Source: Channallabes apus
Taxonomy: Eukaryota > Chordata > Actinopteri > Siluriformes > Clariidae
Reading direction: 5' to 3'
Length of the DNA: 64,000 bases
Assembly: GCA_030522415.1 (NCBI GenBank)
Contig: CM060115.1
Location: 12,286,815 to 12,350,814, forward strand
The notes under the pieces are model-generated. The model saw only the letters and a program-made list of their open reading frames with translations. It did not search any database and was not told the DNA's origin. A program made the position numbers and the translations under genes. The first letter of the stretch is position 1. Each line of letters begins with the position of its first letter. This document shows positions 20,581-27,572 of this stretch, in pieces.

Positions 20581-20947
20581 AACACAGGAAATCAATTGTT
20601 AAGCTAACTTTCCATTCTTGTTAAACTCTTCTCCTGTGTGTGTTAACATTGGCTAATCCTTAATGACACAACAGCATTCTGCCACTTCCATACGTCTATG
20701 AGGTGCGAAGCTACTAGTTTCACCACTATAGTTGCTCCACAAATTGTCAAATGTTTAACAGAGCACACTTATCATGAGGAAAGGATAATAAATAGTTAAA
20801 TAATTCTATTAAATGAAGTGAAAATACTTATCATGTGCTGAAAGATATATTTATATTTTCATACTTGAACATATTTATATTTATACAGTTAAATATATTT
20901 AACTAGATTAAAACAGGCTTACCTGGTGCTGAAATTTCTAAAGCCAT
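9473..20947 (-). CDS. ssuh2: Protein SSUH2 homolog, copy A (12 coding exons, ~11.5 kb)
   Basis: From 5' to 3' the coding exons are 20,923-20,947; 18,277-18,351; 16,709-16,784; 16,096-16,225; 15,757-15,817; 14,867-14,988; 13,466-13,529; 13,280-13,362; 13,093-13,175; 12,892-12,984; 10,143-10,248; and 9,873-9,980 plus 9,473-9,613 at the end. All introns are GT-AG and phases match except at the zinc-finger exons. The protein has a proline-rich N terminus, an ISYASGESW domain entry, a central block of CxxCxGxG motifs like the DnaJ zinc finger, and a C-terminal domain ending [11 protein letters not shown]. Family members are linked to tooth and neuronal functions in vertebrates and to ssu-2 in nematodes; the biochemical role is poorly known. 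Two oddities are a one-base frame break in exon 13,466-13,529 and the duplicated 83-nt exons. The identification is from recognisable family peptides such as [20 protein letters not shown]. Confidence 0.9.
9769..9811. repeat. (ATTT)n microsatellite in an ssuh2 intron
   Basis: About 10 ATTT units. Confidence 0.9.
9873..9980 (-). CDS. ssuh2: ssuh2 copy A, penultimate coding exon
   Basis: 36 codons, phase 0 at both ends, TTTCAG acceptor and GTCAAT donor (GT present, weaker consensus). It encodes [12 protein letters not shown] and ends TSRILQQ, directly joined to RHTIELIP, as in the vertebrate family. Confidence 0.9.
10016..10073. repeat. (TA)n microsatellite in an ssuh2 intron
   Basis: About 28 TA units between two coding exons 160 bp apart. 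Confidence 0.95.
10143..10248 (-). CDS. ssuh2: ssuh2 copy A coding exon
   Basis: One leading base plus 35 codons. The leading G completes a TGG codon begun in exon 12,892-12,984. It encodes [13 protein letters not shown] and the conserved [13 protein letters not shown] segment. CTCAG acceptor and GTAATA donor. Confidence 0.9.
10401..10515. mobile_element. Fragment of a hAT-type end
   Basis: 'agaggtgggtagtaacgggt' followed by repeated 'gttac' and 'ctac' strings resembles the terminal region of CAGAGGTGG-type hAT elements. Only one end is present, and it abuts the Tc1 copy. Confidence 0.4.
10520..11695 (+). mobile_element. Tc1/mariner transposon, 5'-truncated and frameshifted
   Basis: The transposase reads in three pieces. 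An N-terminal HTH part starts at ATG 10,623 ([20 protein letters not shown]; stop at 10,803-10,805). A middle part (10,839-11,078) ends before the first catalytic D, found around 11,079-11,092 in another frame as SDESR. A C-terminal part (11,150-11,677) carries FQQDNAPSH and [11 protein letters not shown], giving the DD34E triad across frames. The right end after the stop contains 'ggtgttcctaataatcctt' and 'ttaggtgagtgtat', matching the inverted terminal repeat of a common fish Tc1 family. The left repeat is missing. It is inactive and lies in an ssuh2 intron, in sense opposite to the gene. Confidence 0.88.
11707..11948 (+). mobile_element. tRNA-derived SINE (second family)
   Basis: The head 'cagtggtggctcagagggct' with A- and B-box-like parts is followed by 'ttgggcccttgaggaaggcc', 'gctgtatcatggctgaccct' and 'tttcactgtgctgtaa', ending 'aaataaaggctt'. 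This body is shared by an abundant teleost SINE. Confidence 0.8.
11987..12358 (+). mobile_element. tRNA-derived SINE (main family), full length
   Basis: It starts 'ggcggcgcggtggtatagtgg' with an A box in 'tagtggttagcactgtcgcc' and a B box in 'gggttcaattcccc'. The body contains 'tttcctcccacagtccaaag' and ends in a (GAAT)n tail. A target duplication 'taaattagagaa' flanks it (11,975-11,986 and from 12,359), which is good evidence of LINE-driven insertion. Confidence 0.9.
12892..12984 (-). CDS. ssuh2: ssuh2 copy A, last zinc-motif exon
   Basis: One leading base, 30 codons and 2 trailing bases. It encodes CGRCDGKC and [11 protein letters not shown], the last pair of the CxxCxGxG series, followed by VFINLKIH. 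In the first motif of the pair the final glycine is replaced by cysteine. TGTGCAG acceptor and GTGAGA donor. Confidence 0.9.
13093..13175 (-). CDS. ssuh2: ssuh2 copy A, alternative zinc exon C
   Basis: 83 nt: starts in phase 0 and ends with 2 bases. It encodes [10 protein letters not shown] and then [10 protein letters not shown], two intact CxxCxGxG motifs. TTTTCAG acceptor and GTACGC donor. It is equal in length and phase to exon B (13,280-13,362), 104 nt away. Joining B to C with these boundaries breaks the frame; joining exon A directly to C, or B directly to the 12,892-12,984 exon, keeps it. A less likely acceptor 7 nt upstream (AAAAG, lacking a good pyrimidine tract) would allow both exons together. 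Confidence 0.88.
13280..13362 (-). CDS. ssuh2: ssuh2 copy A, alternative zinc exon B
   Basis: 83 nt: phase 0 start, 2-base end. It encodes [10 protein letters not shown] and [10 protein letters not shown]. The second motif is intact. TTTTTAG acceptor and GTAAGC donor. It appears to be a tandem duplicate of exon C with diverged sequence. Confidence 0.88.
13466..13529 (-). pseudogene. ssuh2: ssuh2 copy A, first zinc-motif exon with one-base frame break
   Basis: 64 nt between a CCATAG acceptor and GTGAGT donor. It begins TCHVCMGKG in the frame set by the upstream exon. The second motif, CPSCSGSGD, is in the next frame. The change occurs at an AAAA run (13,500-13,503 on the plus strand as TTTT). 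A family member should have one base fewer here. It may be a real indel or an assembly error at a homopolymer. Curiously, this extra base plus inclusion of both 83-nt exons returns the downstream reading to frame without a stop, but exon B would then be read out of its cysteine frame. Confidence 0.8.
13659..14031 (+). mobile_element. tRNA-derived SINE (main family), full length
   Basis: It has the same head, body and GAAT tail as the copy at 11,987. The flanking duplication 'aataatgtaata' is seen before 13,659 and after the tail. It is inserted in the intron between exons 13,466-13,529 and 14,867-14,988. Confidence 0.9.
14312..14642 (-). mobile_element. Old diverged SINE (main family)
   Basis: The minus strand keeps 'ggcacagtggtgtagtggtt', 'gagtttgcatgttctcccc' and 'ctgggataggctccagg' in the right order with many substitutions. 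Confidence 0.65.
14867..14988 (-). CDS. ssuh2: ssuh2 copy A coding exon (linker before zinc motifs)
   Basis: 2 leading bases plus 40 codons. It encodes [34 protein letters not shown] and ends in phase 0. GTTTCAG acceptor and GTAGAG donor. The VPYTSSVK end directly precedes the first zinc motif, as in other vertebrate SSUH2 proteins. Confidence 0.9.
15270..15712 (+). mobile_element. Interspersed repeat with 'caatgaccattgttaaaagc' tail
   Basis: A common teleost retroposon body: 'gttgagctccgagtgatcca', 'tctggacctgtctgactcat', 'gtgccccgtttctgg', then 'gctttgcaacaatgaccatt' and a (AAAT)n tail. The same family occurs in inverse orientation at 47,460-48,375 and 48,510-49,000. The open stretches on both strands here are not genes. 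Confidence 0.7.
15757..15817 (-). CDS. ssuh2: ssuh2 copy A coding exon
   Basis: 20 codons plus one base: [26 protein letters not shown] acceptor and GTAAAG donor. The YRLETF start is a strong family signature. Confidence 0.92.
16096..16225 (-). CDS. ssuh2: ssuh2 copy A coding exon
   Basis: One base plus 43 codons: a [20 protein letters not shown] segment, then [25 protein letters not shown] acceptor and GTGGGA donor. It joins in phase 0 to YRLETF. Confidence 0.9.
16430..16676 (-). mobile_element. Truncated SINE (main family)
   Basis: It contains 'gagtttgcatgttctccccg' and 'cctgggataggctccagg'-like parts on the minus strand. The tRNA head is mostly missing. Confidence 0.75.
16709..16784 (-). 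CDS. ssuh2: ssuh2 copy A coding exon (proline-rich)
   Basis: 2 bases, 24 codons and 2 bases: [18 protein letters not shown] then PAQTDW. TTTGCAG acceptor and GTAAGT donor. It is the counterpart of 1,057-1,114 in copy B. Confidence 0.88.
17231..17421 (-). mobile_element. SINE 3' half (main family)
   Basis: It starts with the (ATTC)n tail, then 'taccgcttaatcctgtgttc' and 'gggtgccaatccatcgcagg', and stops inside the body. Confidence 0.85.
17430..18276. other. AT-rich ssuh2 intron
   Basis: Only a short (GGAT)n tract (17,699-17,729) and A/T runs are seen; no gene or identifiable element. Confidence 0.6.
18277..18351 (-). CDS. ssuh2: ssuh2 copy A, second coding exon
   Basis: 2 bases, 24 codons and one base: [20 protein letters not shown] then LVNG. 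GTTGCAG acceptor and GTGAGG donor. [13 protein letters not shown] is a tyrosine/proline motif near the N terminus. No equivalent was found in copy B. Confidence 0.88.
18461..19843 (+). mobile_element. Tc1/mariner deletion derivative with ~200-bp inverted ends
   Basis: 1,383 bp starting CAGGTCCTAATTA and ending AGGACCTG, between TA dinucleotides (18,459-18,460; 19,844-19,845). The two ends are inverted copies over about 200 bp ('ttcatgagctgtatgccaca' and 'gaatctaaaatatatgaaag' recur inverted). The transposase starts [14 protein letters not shown] at 18,790 with a good HTH ([17 protein letters not shown]). Around 19,115 it jumps past the first catalytic D: the reading passes from the MGYR end of the DNA-binding part to [12 protein letters not shown] with about 50-60 residues absent and a frame change. 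[10 protein letters not shown] and [11 protein letters not shown] remain. The C terminus is also shortened near 19,545. It is not self-sufficient, but its ends look usable in trans. Confidence 0.9.
20521..20577. repeat. (AT)n microsatellite
   Basis: About 28 AT units in the first intron of ssuh2 copy A. Confidence 0.95.
20580..20922. repeat. Duplicated intron 1 block, matching 4,135-4,433
   Basis: 'caaacacaggaaat', 'tcctgtgtgtgttaacattg', 'tttcaccactata' and 'aagatatatttatatt' recur in order in copy B. It marks the tandem duplication of ssuh2. Confidence 0.7.
20923..20947 (-). CDS. ssuh2: ssuh2 copy A, first coding exon
   Basis: 25 nt: MALEISAP plus one base, followed by a GTAAGC donor. The phase fits exon 18,277-18,351 (G + TA makes valine). 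The start was chosen because copy B has an ATG at the homologous position and the 5' untranslated sequence is conserved between copies. Confidence 0.8.
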
Positions 20948-21373
20948 GTTCCCAAAGTTATTTCTGGCACGTGTCGCTCCACAATCCCTTTCAAATACTA
21001 CTCCTGATAATAATAATAATAATAATAAATACAATCATCATCACATTACTGTTTAAAACTCCACATGTACATATTACAAAGAACAAAAGTGCATAGATAG
21101 TTGTTCTTACTTTAACACTGGTGTTCTCTCCACACTGTCAGGTGCCCAAAAAAAAAAAACACTGGTGTGATGAAGTTTGTTGTGTGAAAGTCCTGACCAC
21201 TTCCTTTTACATCATGCAACCAAGTTTTCTGTCTTAAAAAAGTACACATGCTGTACAGTATATCATATTTATTAAAGTAAAATTTTGCCATACGCATTAT
21301 GAGTGGTGTCACCCAATCAGCAAGTTTTTGTATATACTGTATGTATGTCTTCTTAATCATACATATGTCTCAG
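20948..21373 (-). promoter_or_regulatory. ssuh2: Duplicated 5' flank of ssuh2 copy A
   Basis: It aligns with 4,459-4,860 of copy B. Homology stops near 21,370, where nested repeats begin, and resumes around 43,985. No TATA or other core element could be assigned with confidence. Confidence 0.5.
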
Positions 21374-21863
21374 ATTCAAGATTCAAGTATTTTATTTGCA
21401 GAGGTGGAAAGAGTAATAAAATTTTGTACTCAAGTACAAGTACTGTTACTTCAGTGAAATTTTACTTAAGTACAAGTAAAGTTACCATTATAAAAATCTA
21501 CTCAAGTAAAAGTAAAAAGTAGCTCATAAAAATTTACTCAAAGTAAAAGTTACCGAGTTAATTTTTTATTTAAATTTTTTTAACAGCGGGGGTGGGATGA
21601 GGCATTCAAGCGTAGTTCAAAAAAGATGAGCAGATATAAATCTCAAACTAGTTGTTTTTAACTGAAGGAACACCTTCACATAATAAAGCTGTTGTCTTTT
21701 TGTGCTCGAAAATCAAAGTGGTCACTTAAATATGGTGTTACGTCCCAGTCTAGGGCCAGACAGCAAAAGAATGGTTCAGGGTTCTATTTTAAACTGTATG
21801 GAAATGGTGGTATATGGCAGAAAGAACTAGATCCAATCAGTAACTGATGAAATAATGAGGTTT

Positions 21864-21897
<34 letters not shown>

Positions 21898-22699
21898 CAG
21901 GAGGAGGGGGAGGATCAGACTCAGGATGGATCCAGGCCAAAATAATAAACAAAATGGTATTTATATTTAGTAGCTAGATTATCTGCAAAAAAAAAAAAAA
22001 AAAACAAACAAACACACACAAACAAAAATACAGGTACCTTCCCGGACTCCCTAAACCAAAAACAATGAAAGTATCTACAAATATATACAAAGACCAACCA
22101 AACCAAAAGGACAAAGCAATAATCAAAGTCAATTGGAGGCAAAAAGTCAAACCGGAATACACAACCAAATGTCAAAACGCCAAAATCACAACCTCTTTCA
22201 TCTTTCCCGCGTCTCTCTCCGGTTTATATATGGTCGCGCTAGACGATGACGTCACTCTCAGGGCGGAAGCGACCGTGTGGAAGGTCAGGAAGATGCCGAT
22301 GTGGACAGTCAGAAAACCTGGAGTGGAGTCTGGAGCGGCACGCGACCAGGACATGATACTCACACACGCGAGCGCAACGGAGCATTTATACAAAGCATAA
22401 TATTTTTATTAATTTATTATTTTAGCATTTTCATCCATTTATTTTTTACTCAGTAGCGAATATGATTTAAAATGTAGCAAATTACAATACTTCAAGCAAA
22501 ACGTACTTAAGTAAAAGTAAAATTACTGATTTTTAAAACGACTTTAAAAAGTAGAAATACTGTACACAAAAAAGCTACTCAATTACAGTAACGCGAGTAA
22601 ATGTAATTCGTTACTTTCCACCTCTGTTTATTTGTCACATACAATAGTTGTACAAGTTATACAAGTACAAGTGAAATGCATTTGAAACAAACTTGTCAG
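21374..22699. mobile_element. Repeat of type 'gattcaagattcaag' split by a hAT element
   Basis: 21,374-21,398 and 22,635-22,699 join into a sequence reading 'attcaagtattttatttg' then 'tcacatacaatagttgtaca', the kind found at 3' ends of fish L2-like LINEs. The hAT copy 21,399-22,626 is inserted between them. Confidence 0.5.
21399..22626. mobile_element. Non-autonomous hAT-type transposon, copy 2
   Basis: 1,228 bp, same ends as copy 1 (CAGAGGTGG...CCACCTCTG) and an independent perfect 8-bp target duplication TTTATTTG (21,391-21,398; 22,627-22,634). It is highly similar to copy 1 throughout, with small indels and a longer CA tract. There is no transposase ORF. Confidence 0.92.
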
Positions 22700-23060
22700 T
22701 GAACTAACCCGGAGTTGACCAGAAGACTTAGCTTTAGCGGTTAGCCCTTGTAGCGTGGATGGTAAACCCAAACACGGAAGCAAGCGAAAAGGCAGGATAA
22801 CCACGCGATTTAATCTAAGGACTCTCACAACAACGGAGCAAGGGAAAAACACAAATTTAACCCGCGTCCTATAAACACACACTCTAGACAGAAAGATAAC
22901 CCAAGATAGTGAATACTCACGAATTGGAAGCGATACGAGCTGATCCGACATGGGCGAAACTCAATGACTGAGTGAGGTGAAACGCCATCTTGTCTCCTTT
23001 TATGCTTCCTGCTTTAGCGACCTGGTCCTTGTGTCGGTCGCAACGTGAGTGTGTGTGACA
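22700..23060 (-). mobile_element. Gypsy 3' LTR
   Basis: 361 bp bounded by TG and CA in the plus reading (TGAACTAAC to GTGTGACA). On the minus strand it is preceded by a purine tract, ACAGGGGGGTAC. Related solo or broken LTRs are at 7,773-8,150 and within 57,475-58,066. Confidence 0.85.
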
Positions 23061-23959
23061 GTACCCCCCTGTCCAGGACCGACTCCTGACGGTCCCGGGG
23101 TGGAGGATACCAGACAACGGTAATCCCTGATAAAGTCGGGGTCGAGAACAAACCGGGCCGGAACCCACGACCGCTCCTCGGGGTCGTAGCCTTCCCAATC
23201 GACCAAGTATTGGGTGCCTCGAACCCTAGGTCGCGAGTCGAGGATCCGACAAACGGTGTAGGCAGGGGCACCGTCTATGATTCGGGGAGGAGGAGCAGGG
23301 GGGGAGGGTGGAATCATTGGAGAGGTGGTGAAGGGTTTGAGTTGTGAGGTGTGGAATACCGGGTGAATTCGGAGCGCCGCAAGCAGCTGGAGCCGGTAGG
23401 TGACAGGGTTGATCCGGAGGTGAAGATTTTTAGTTGAAAGACCCACCTTGTCACCTACGGTGTACAACCGTCCCGGAGGGTGTCGATTGCGATGCTGGGT
23501 GGCGTAACGGGTATTGGCTCGATGGATGGCTTGGTTGGCTTGATCCCAGAGCCACCGACACCTGCGGACCAAGTGTTGGGCTGACGGTACGTCAACCTCC
23601 AGTTCTTGGTGTTCAAACATCGGAGGTTGGAAACCATGGCATACCTCAAATGGGCTGAGATTGGTGGCTGAGGTGACGTGGAGATTGTGCGATAGTTCGG
23701 CCCATAGGAGGTAGCGAGCCCAAGAGCATTTGCGAATCGACGACGAAACATCTCAGGTAACGCTCCAGTTGTTGGCTGGCCCGCCCCGTCTGACCATTAG
23801 TCTGTGGATGATAGCCAGAAGACAGACTACAGGTGTAGTTGATCAGACGGCAGAAGGCCTTCTAGAACCTGGCCCTGAACTGGGGCCCCCTGTCTTTAGG
23901 GAACCCATGCACATGGACTACGTGTTCTAAAATCAGTTCCGCAGTGTTGGGCCACCAGG
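23061..23959 (-). pseudogene. Gypsy integrase C-terminal part and chromodomain
   Basis: The integrase core end is readable, with KDRGPQFRARF (second catalytic D) and HPQTNGQT in neighbouring frames near 23,780-23,900. A GPY-like segment runs through 'VGDKVGLST' and 'PVFHTSQLKP', and then a chromodomain shows GTQYLVDWEGYDPEERSWVP. Stops split the reading near 23,620 and 23,880. Targeting to marked chromatin is the known role of such chromodomains. Confidence 0.85.
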
Positions 23960-25495
23960 TGTGGAAAAATTTTATTGAATTATAATTGTAGTCAAGTGTA
24001 AGGTACCAAATACCCAGAAGGCCTCTGTCTAAGAGGCCTTGATCCAACTCGCTACGAAAACAGAAAAGTCGCCTGCACGACAAATTGAGGAAGTGAGAAA
24101 ACACGCAGGCAGGAGGCAAGGGATAGGTAACAGACAAGAAAACTAAAGAAAAAACAATATCAATAATATTTACTAACATTTTATCATTATGTACTAATAA
24201 TATCTACTCATAATATCTACATGGTTAATGATAATGTTTGTTTTAATGATAATTAAAGAAAAAAGTATGCAAAGTGTGACCCAAGAACAACCCGTACACA
24301 CAGAGTGCAAGAAATTAAGGAACTTTATTGGAGGAAAAAATACAGAAAATGCAAGCATCGATAAAAATTATAAAAATAAACTTTCGGTTCTGCTTTAATT
24401 GGGACACAAAGTGAAAAAGCCAGACTTCTGCTTTTAAGAAGCAGAAAAACAGCATAAATCATATTTGTTATAAAGAAAAAATCTAATTAATCAGTAATTT
24501 TCAGCAATATCATCCTCAGAGGTAGGCCCCTCAGAGTTCTAACCAGATGCAAATTGTGGTGGTTCGGTTTGAGTAGGGGAAGGTGTAGCCACCTGCTCCC
24601 AGAAGGAATCTCAGATGAGAGGATGAGGAGAAGAACGCTGCCTGCGAGCTAGAATTAAACAAAATTAAAGAGAATTTAGTAAACATGGGTTTAGTAAATC
24701 TGGGGAAAAATGCACTCTGCACATATTAAAAGAAACATTACATTATTTACAGTATTGATTTTAGTAGTATAGGATCTAAGAACTAGCAATATAAATAATC
24801 ATACCAATAATCAGATTAATGTGATTGTCTTAAACTAACCATAGTATAGGAATAGCAGTAGGTAAATGAAAAATAAATATTAACAAACCTAATCAATGAA
24901 CTGATTTAAGCTGATTTAATTAATCTTTAATCTTAATATCTATCCTATAATAATTAAGTAAATTAAACAAAAGTATACTAATTGATATATATGTTCAAAA
25001 TCATTAAAATAATCATTTAGTTATATAAAGAGGTTTAATATTTAATCAAAATGAATAACCTGAATATATTAAAGTACTAATAGATAAATAATCTCTATAC
25101 AAGTAAATAAAGTAAATACATAATGGACAGTTAAAGACAAATTAGATAAAATTAACTATGGTAAGAATAACCAAAATATAACACTTACACATCTTGATGA
25201 GGAAGATTTTGAAAGATTGCGGCTTCCACAAAAACCCAAGTTACCAACGGTGGTCAATGGTCTGGTCAAGAAAAAAAGGAATAAACCAAACTTTCTCCAA
25301 AAAAGGAGAACGTAAGACCGTCTAACGTCTTAGGCCTGCCCAGACATGAATAAATATGAGATGAGAGGAAAAATTATGCAATTGGGAGGTGCCACATCAA
25401 TCTGATCAGAATAGAATTAGCTCACATCTCATGAATATTAAAAAGGTTTCGTGACTTAAGAAGGAGCAAACAATGATGTAATTGTTAAGTGAAGG

Positions 25496-25503
25496 TATAT
25501 AAA
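25496..25503 (+). promoter_or_regulatory. TATA box of the ERV 5' LTR
   Basis: TATATAAA, followed about 115 bp later by the polyadenylation signal, which places R between them. The copy in the 3' LTR is at 38,825-38,832. Confidence 0.75.
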
Positions 25504-25610
25504 CCCTGTAAAATTAAGGAAGTGAGAGAGGAAAGGAGAGAAATCTTGCAGTTTTTATCTGTTCGTCTTTTGTCTGGCTAGTCCAGTGCCGTCCATTTAC
25601 TTTTGGTTGC

Positions 25611-25616
25611 AATAAA
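25611..25616 (+). terminator. Polyadenylation signal of the ERV LTR
   Basis: AATAAA, 86 bp before the LTR end; the functional copy would be the one in the 3' LTR (38,940-38,945). Confidence 0.7.
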
Positions 25617-25697
25617 CTCTTTTGCTATTTCAGTACTTGAGTAGTTATTGATTTTGTTTGGAAAATTTACATAGTTCACAACAAATTTGCCACGACA

Positions 25698-25725
25698 TAA
25701 TTGGCGTTGTCGGCATAGGATACCC
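25698..25725 (+). promoter_or_regulatory. Candidate primer-binding site
   Basis: Immediately after the LTR, 'taattggcgttgtcggcata' begins with the TTGG expected where a tRNA 3' CCA would pair. I could not match the following bases to a particular tRNA. Confidence 0.4.
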
Positions 25726-26800
25726 CCGGCTGGTTGTTGCTGCCCCTTGGGGTCGGCGGCCCTACGCAGTCAGCAGAACTGCCGGCAATAGGAACAAGGT
25801 AAGCAGAAACCTGTTATTCAAATTCTGCTGTAGTTTTTCTGCTGTCTGTGGGGGTCGAATGATTCTTGGGGGACGTACTGCTGGCCCCGGGAACCAAATT
25901 GAGTAATTGATAATTGAGTAATTTAATGTTTGATGCAATGTTATGATGCAATTTTTATTATTTTGATGAAATAGCAAAAAAGTATGCGCTTGTGAATTGA
26001 TGTGCTTTTGTGCTTGCTGAGCTTGAGCTTGTTGCTGTTATTTGTATTGTGTAAGAGTGTAACATTTTACAAGTAGGGTTGCCTTCAATTAACAAACAGT
26101 GTTGATTGAAAGAGTCGATATAAGAAATGCCGGTAGGTAGGTGTGTGATTGTGTAGGTGTGCGTGCATGCGTTGGCATGGTACAAGTAACCGTGTACTAC
26201 AATATACCTAGGTACCGTGGTAATATGTAGTATACAACTACGGTGTGAAAGGAAATCTCGTGGATACCGCTACCATCATGATACCATAGTACGTCCAGGT
26301 ATAATGATTGGCGTGATAGGTAGGTCTGAACGGGGCGAGTGAGAAAATTCCAGCGGAAAATTCCTGTAGAACCGCTGCTCTAGGAACTGGAAAATTCCTT
26401 TAGCAGGGCTAGGGTGACAGGTGGAAATTCCTGATCAGGTGGCTGGTGGGGAAATGCATGGTTAGAAAATTAGAATAGATAGTGTTGATTTGTGATTGCA
26501 ATTTTGTGAATCGTGATTTGTATAATGTATGATGTATAAGCGTAAGTGTGTTGTTGAATTGTGAAACGTGTACGGCTAGAAAGTGAATGAAAAACCAGAA
26601 AGAGAAATGTAACATAAAATATAAATACTGTCAAATATTGTATATACATATAATTGGATATAAATAATTAAATATATTTAGTTTAGATACTGTATCCCAC
26701 ACTGTATGGTGTTATTTAGACATACATAGACATACATATATACATATATACATGCACAACTGAAAGTAATTAATTAAAATTTAAATATTAACATAAGTAG

Positions 26801-26950
26801 AATAACTTCCTGCCTGTGGTGGCAAGTGTGGCTATACCACTCCTGGAACATTCCTTAAATGGAATCTGGCAGAGTTGGATAGACGTGCTTGCACACGAGG
26901 GCGGAAGTTACATGAGCTCCGGAGAAATAATCCGGAGACATAGTAGATAG
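26801..26950 (+). repeat. ERV leader repeat unit 1 with hairpins
   Basis: A ~150-bp unit followed directly by a second. It contains three potential stems: GTGGT/ACCAC (26,817-26,821 with 26,836-26,840), ATTCC/GGAAT (26,850-26,854 with 26,861-26,865) and CTCCGGA/TCCGGAG (26,917-26,923 with 26,931-26,937). In unit 2 these stems carry substitutions on both sides that keep pairing. It is likely a structured RNA such as a packaging or translation element. Confidence 0.75.
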
Positions 26951-27100
26951 AATAGCTTCTTGCCTGTGGTGACAAATACAGCTATATCACTCCTGGAACA
27001 TCTCTTAAGTGAGATCTGGCAGAGTTGAATAGAGGTATTTGCGCACGAGGGCAGAAGCTGCATGAGCTCTGGAGAGATAATCCAGAGACATAGAAAAAGA
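26951..27100 (+). repeat. ERV leader repeat unit 2 with covarying hairpins
   Basis: Equivalent stems are ATCTC/GAGAT (27,000-27,004 with 27,011-27,015) and CTCTGGA/TCCAGAG (27,067-27,073 with 27,081-27,087). The first pair (GTGGT/ATCAC) retains pairing through a G-U wobble. A third partial unit carries CTCTGGA/TCCAGAG at 27,120-27,140. Confidence 0.75.
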
Positions 27101-27152
27101 CATTAGTATATTGAATGAGCTCTGGAGAAATAATCCAGAGACAATTAGAGTA

Positions 27153-27572
27153 ATGAGAGGAAACAGAGACCCAAGTAATCTGAGAAGAAGAGGACAAAGA
27201 GTACAGTCACCAAGCATCAACCCTGCACACACACATGCCAATTTTTGGATTCCATATTATTATCAAATGGTTCCCTCACAAGCACCCATGTCCGAACAGC
27301 ACATGCTTAGAGTTACACGGGGTACAGAACGGATGATGGAAGAGCAATTATTTAGGAATGCGCCGTTTCCAGAACATGTAATAGCTCTTGCATTAACTGC
27401 AATGAACGTGGACTTTATGCTTGCGCTTACGTTATGCTTGCCGATGCAAATAATATTTTCAATCCCGCATGCTCGGGGTGGGCATATGTTTGTAAGGAGA
27501 TATTATTTGGGAAGAGAAAGAAGGCTTCAAAAGAAGACGTACATATTAAATGTCGGTGGTAGAACTGTTTAA
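27153..27572 (+). CDS. ERV leader ORF, 139 residues, unknown
   Basis: First in-frame ATG at 27,153; the open frame extends upstream to about 27,111 without ATG. The product is basic and has a hydrophobic central stretch (about residues 83-105, ALALTAMNVDFMLALTLCLP) followed by a basic tail with YYLGRERRLQKK. I do not recognise it. Epsilonretroviruses are known to carry an accessory ORF between the 5' LTR and gag, so position makes an accessory protein plausible. It could also be a chance ORF or a rearranged remnant. Confidence 0.4.
   Translation: MRGNRDPSNLRRRGQRVQSPSINPAHTHANFWIPYYYQMVPSQAPMSEQHMLRVTRGTERMMEEQLFRNAPFPEHVIALALTAMNVDFMLALTLCLPMQIIFSIPHARGGHMFVRRYYLGRERRLQKKTYILNVGGRTV

Larger units (their letters stand above)
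23960..25697 (+). repeat. ERV 5' LTR
   Basis: 1,738 bp, TGTGGAAAA...CACGACA. It is equal in length to the 3' LTR with a constant offset of 13,329, and I saw no difference in the lines compared. U3 is very AT-rich and about 1.5 kb long. A TATA box and polyadenylation signal are near the 3' side. The short open frames inside, present identically in both LTRs on the minus strand, are not considered genes. Confidence 0.93.

Noticed and set aside
23862..24179. Minus-strand 105- and 63-residue ORFs inside the LTRs
   Set aside because: They recur because the LTRs are the same sequence; there is no family similarity and they run against LTR transcription.
25698..25725. Naming the primer tRNA of the ERV
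   Set aside because: TTGG is in the right place but the following bases do not match a tRNA 3' end I can recall with confidence.
27111..27152. Extending the ERV leader ORF upstream to 27,111
   Set aside because: That position is TTG and overlaps the third hairpin; the first ATG is at 27,153.
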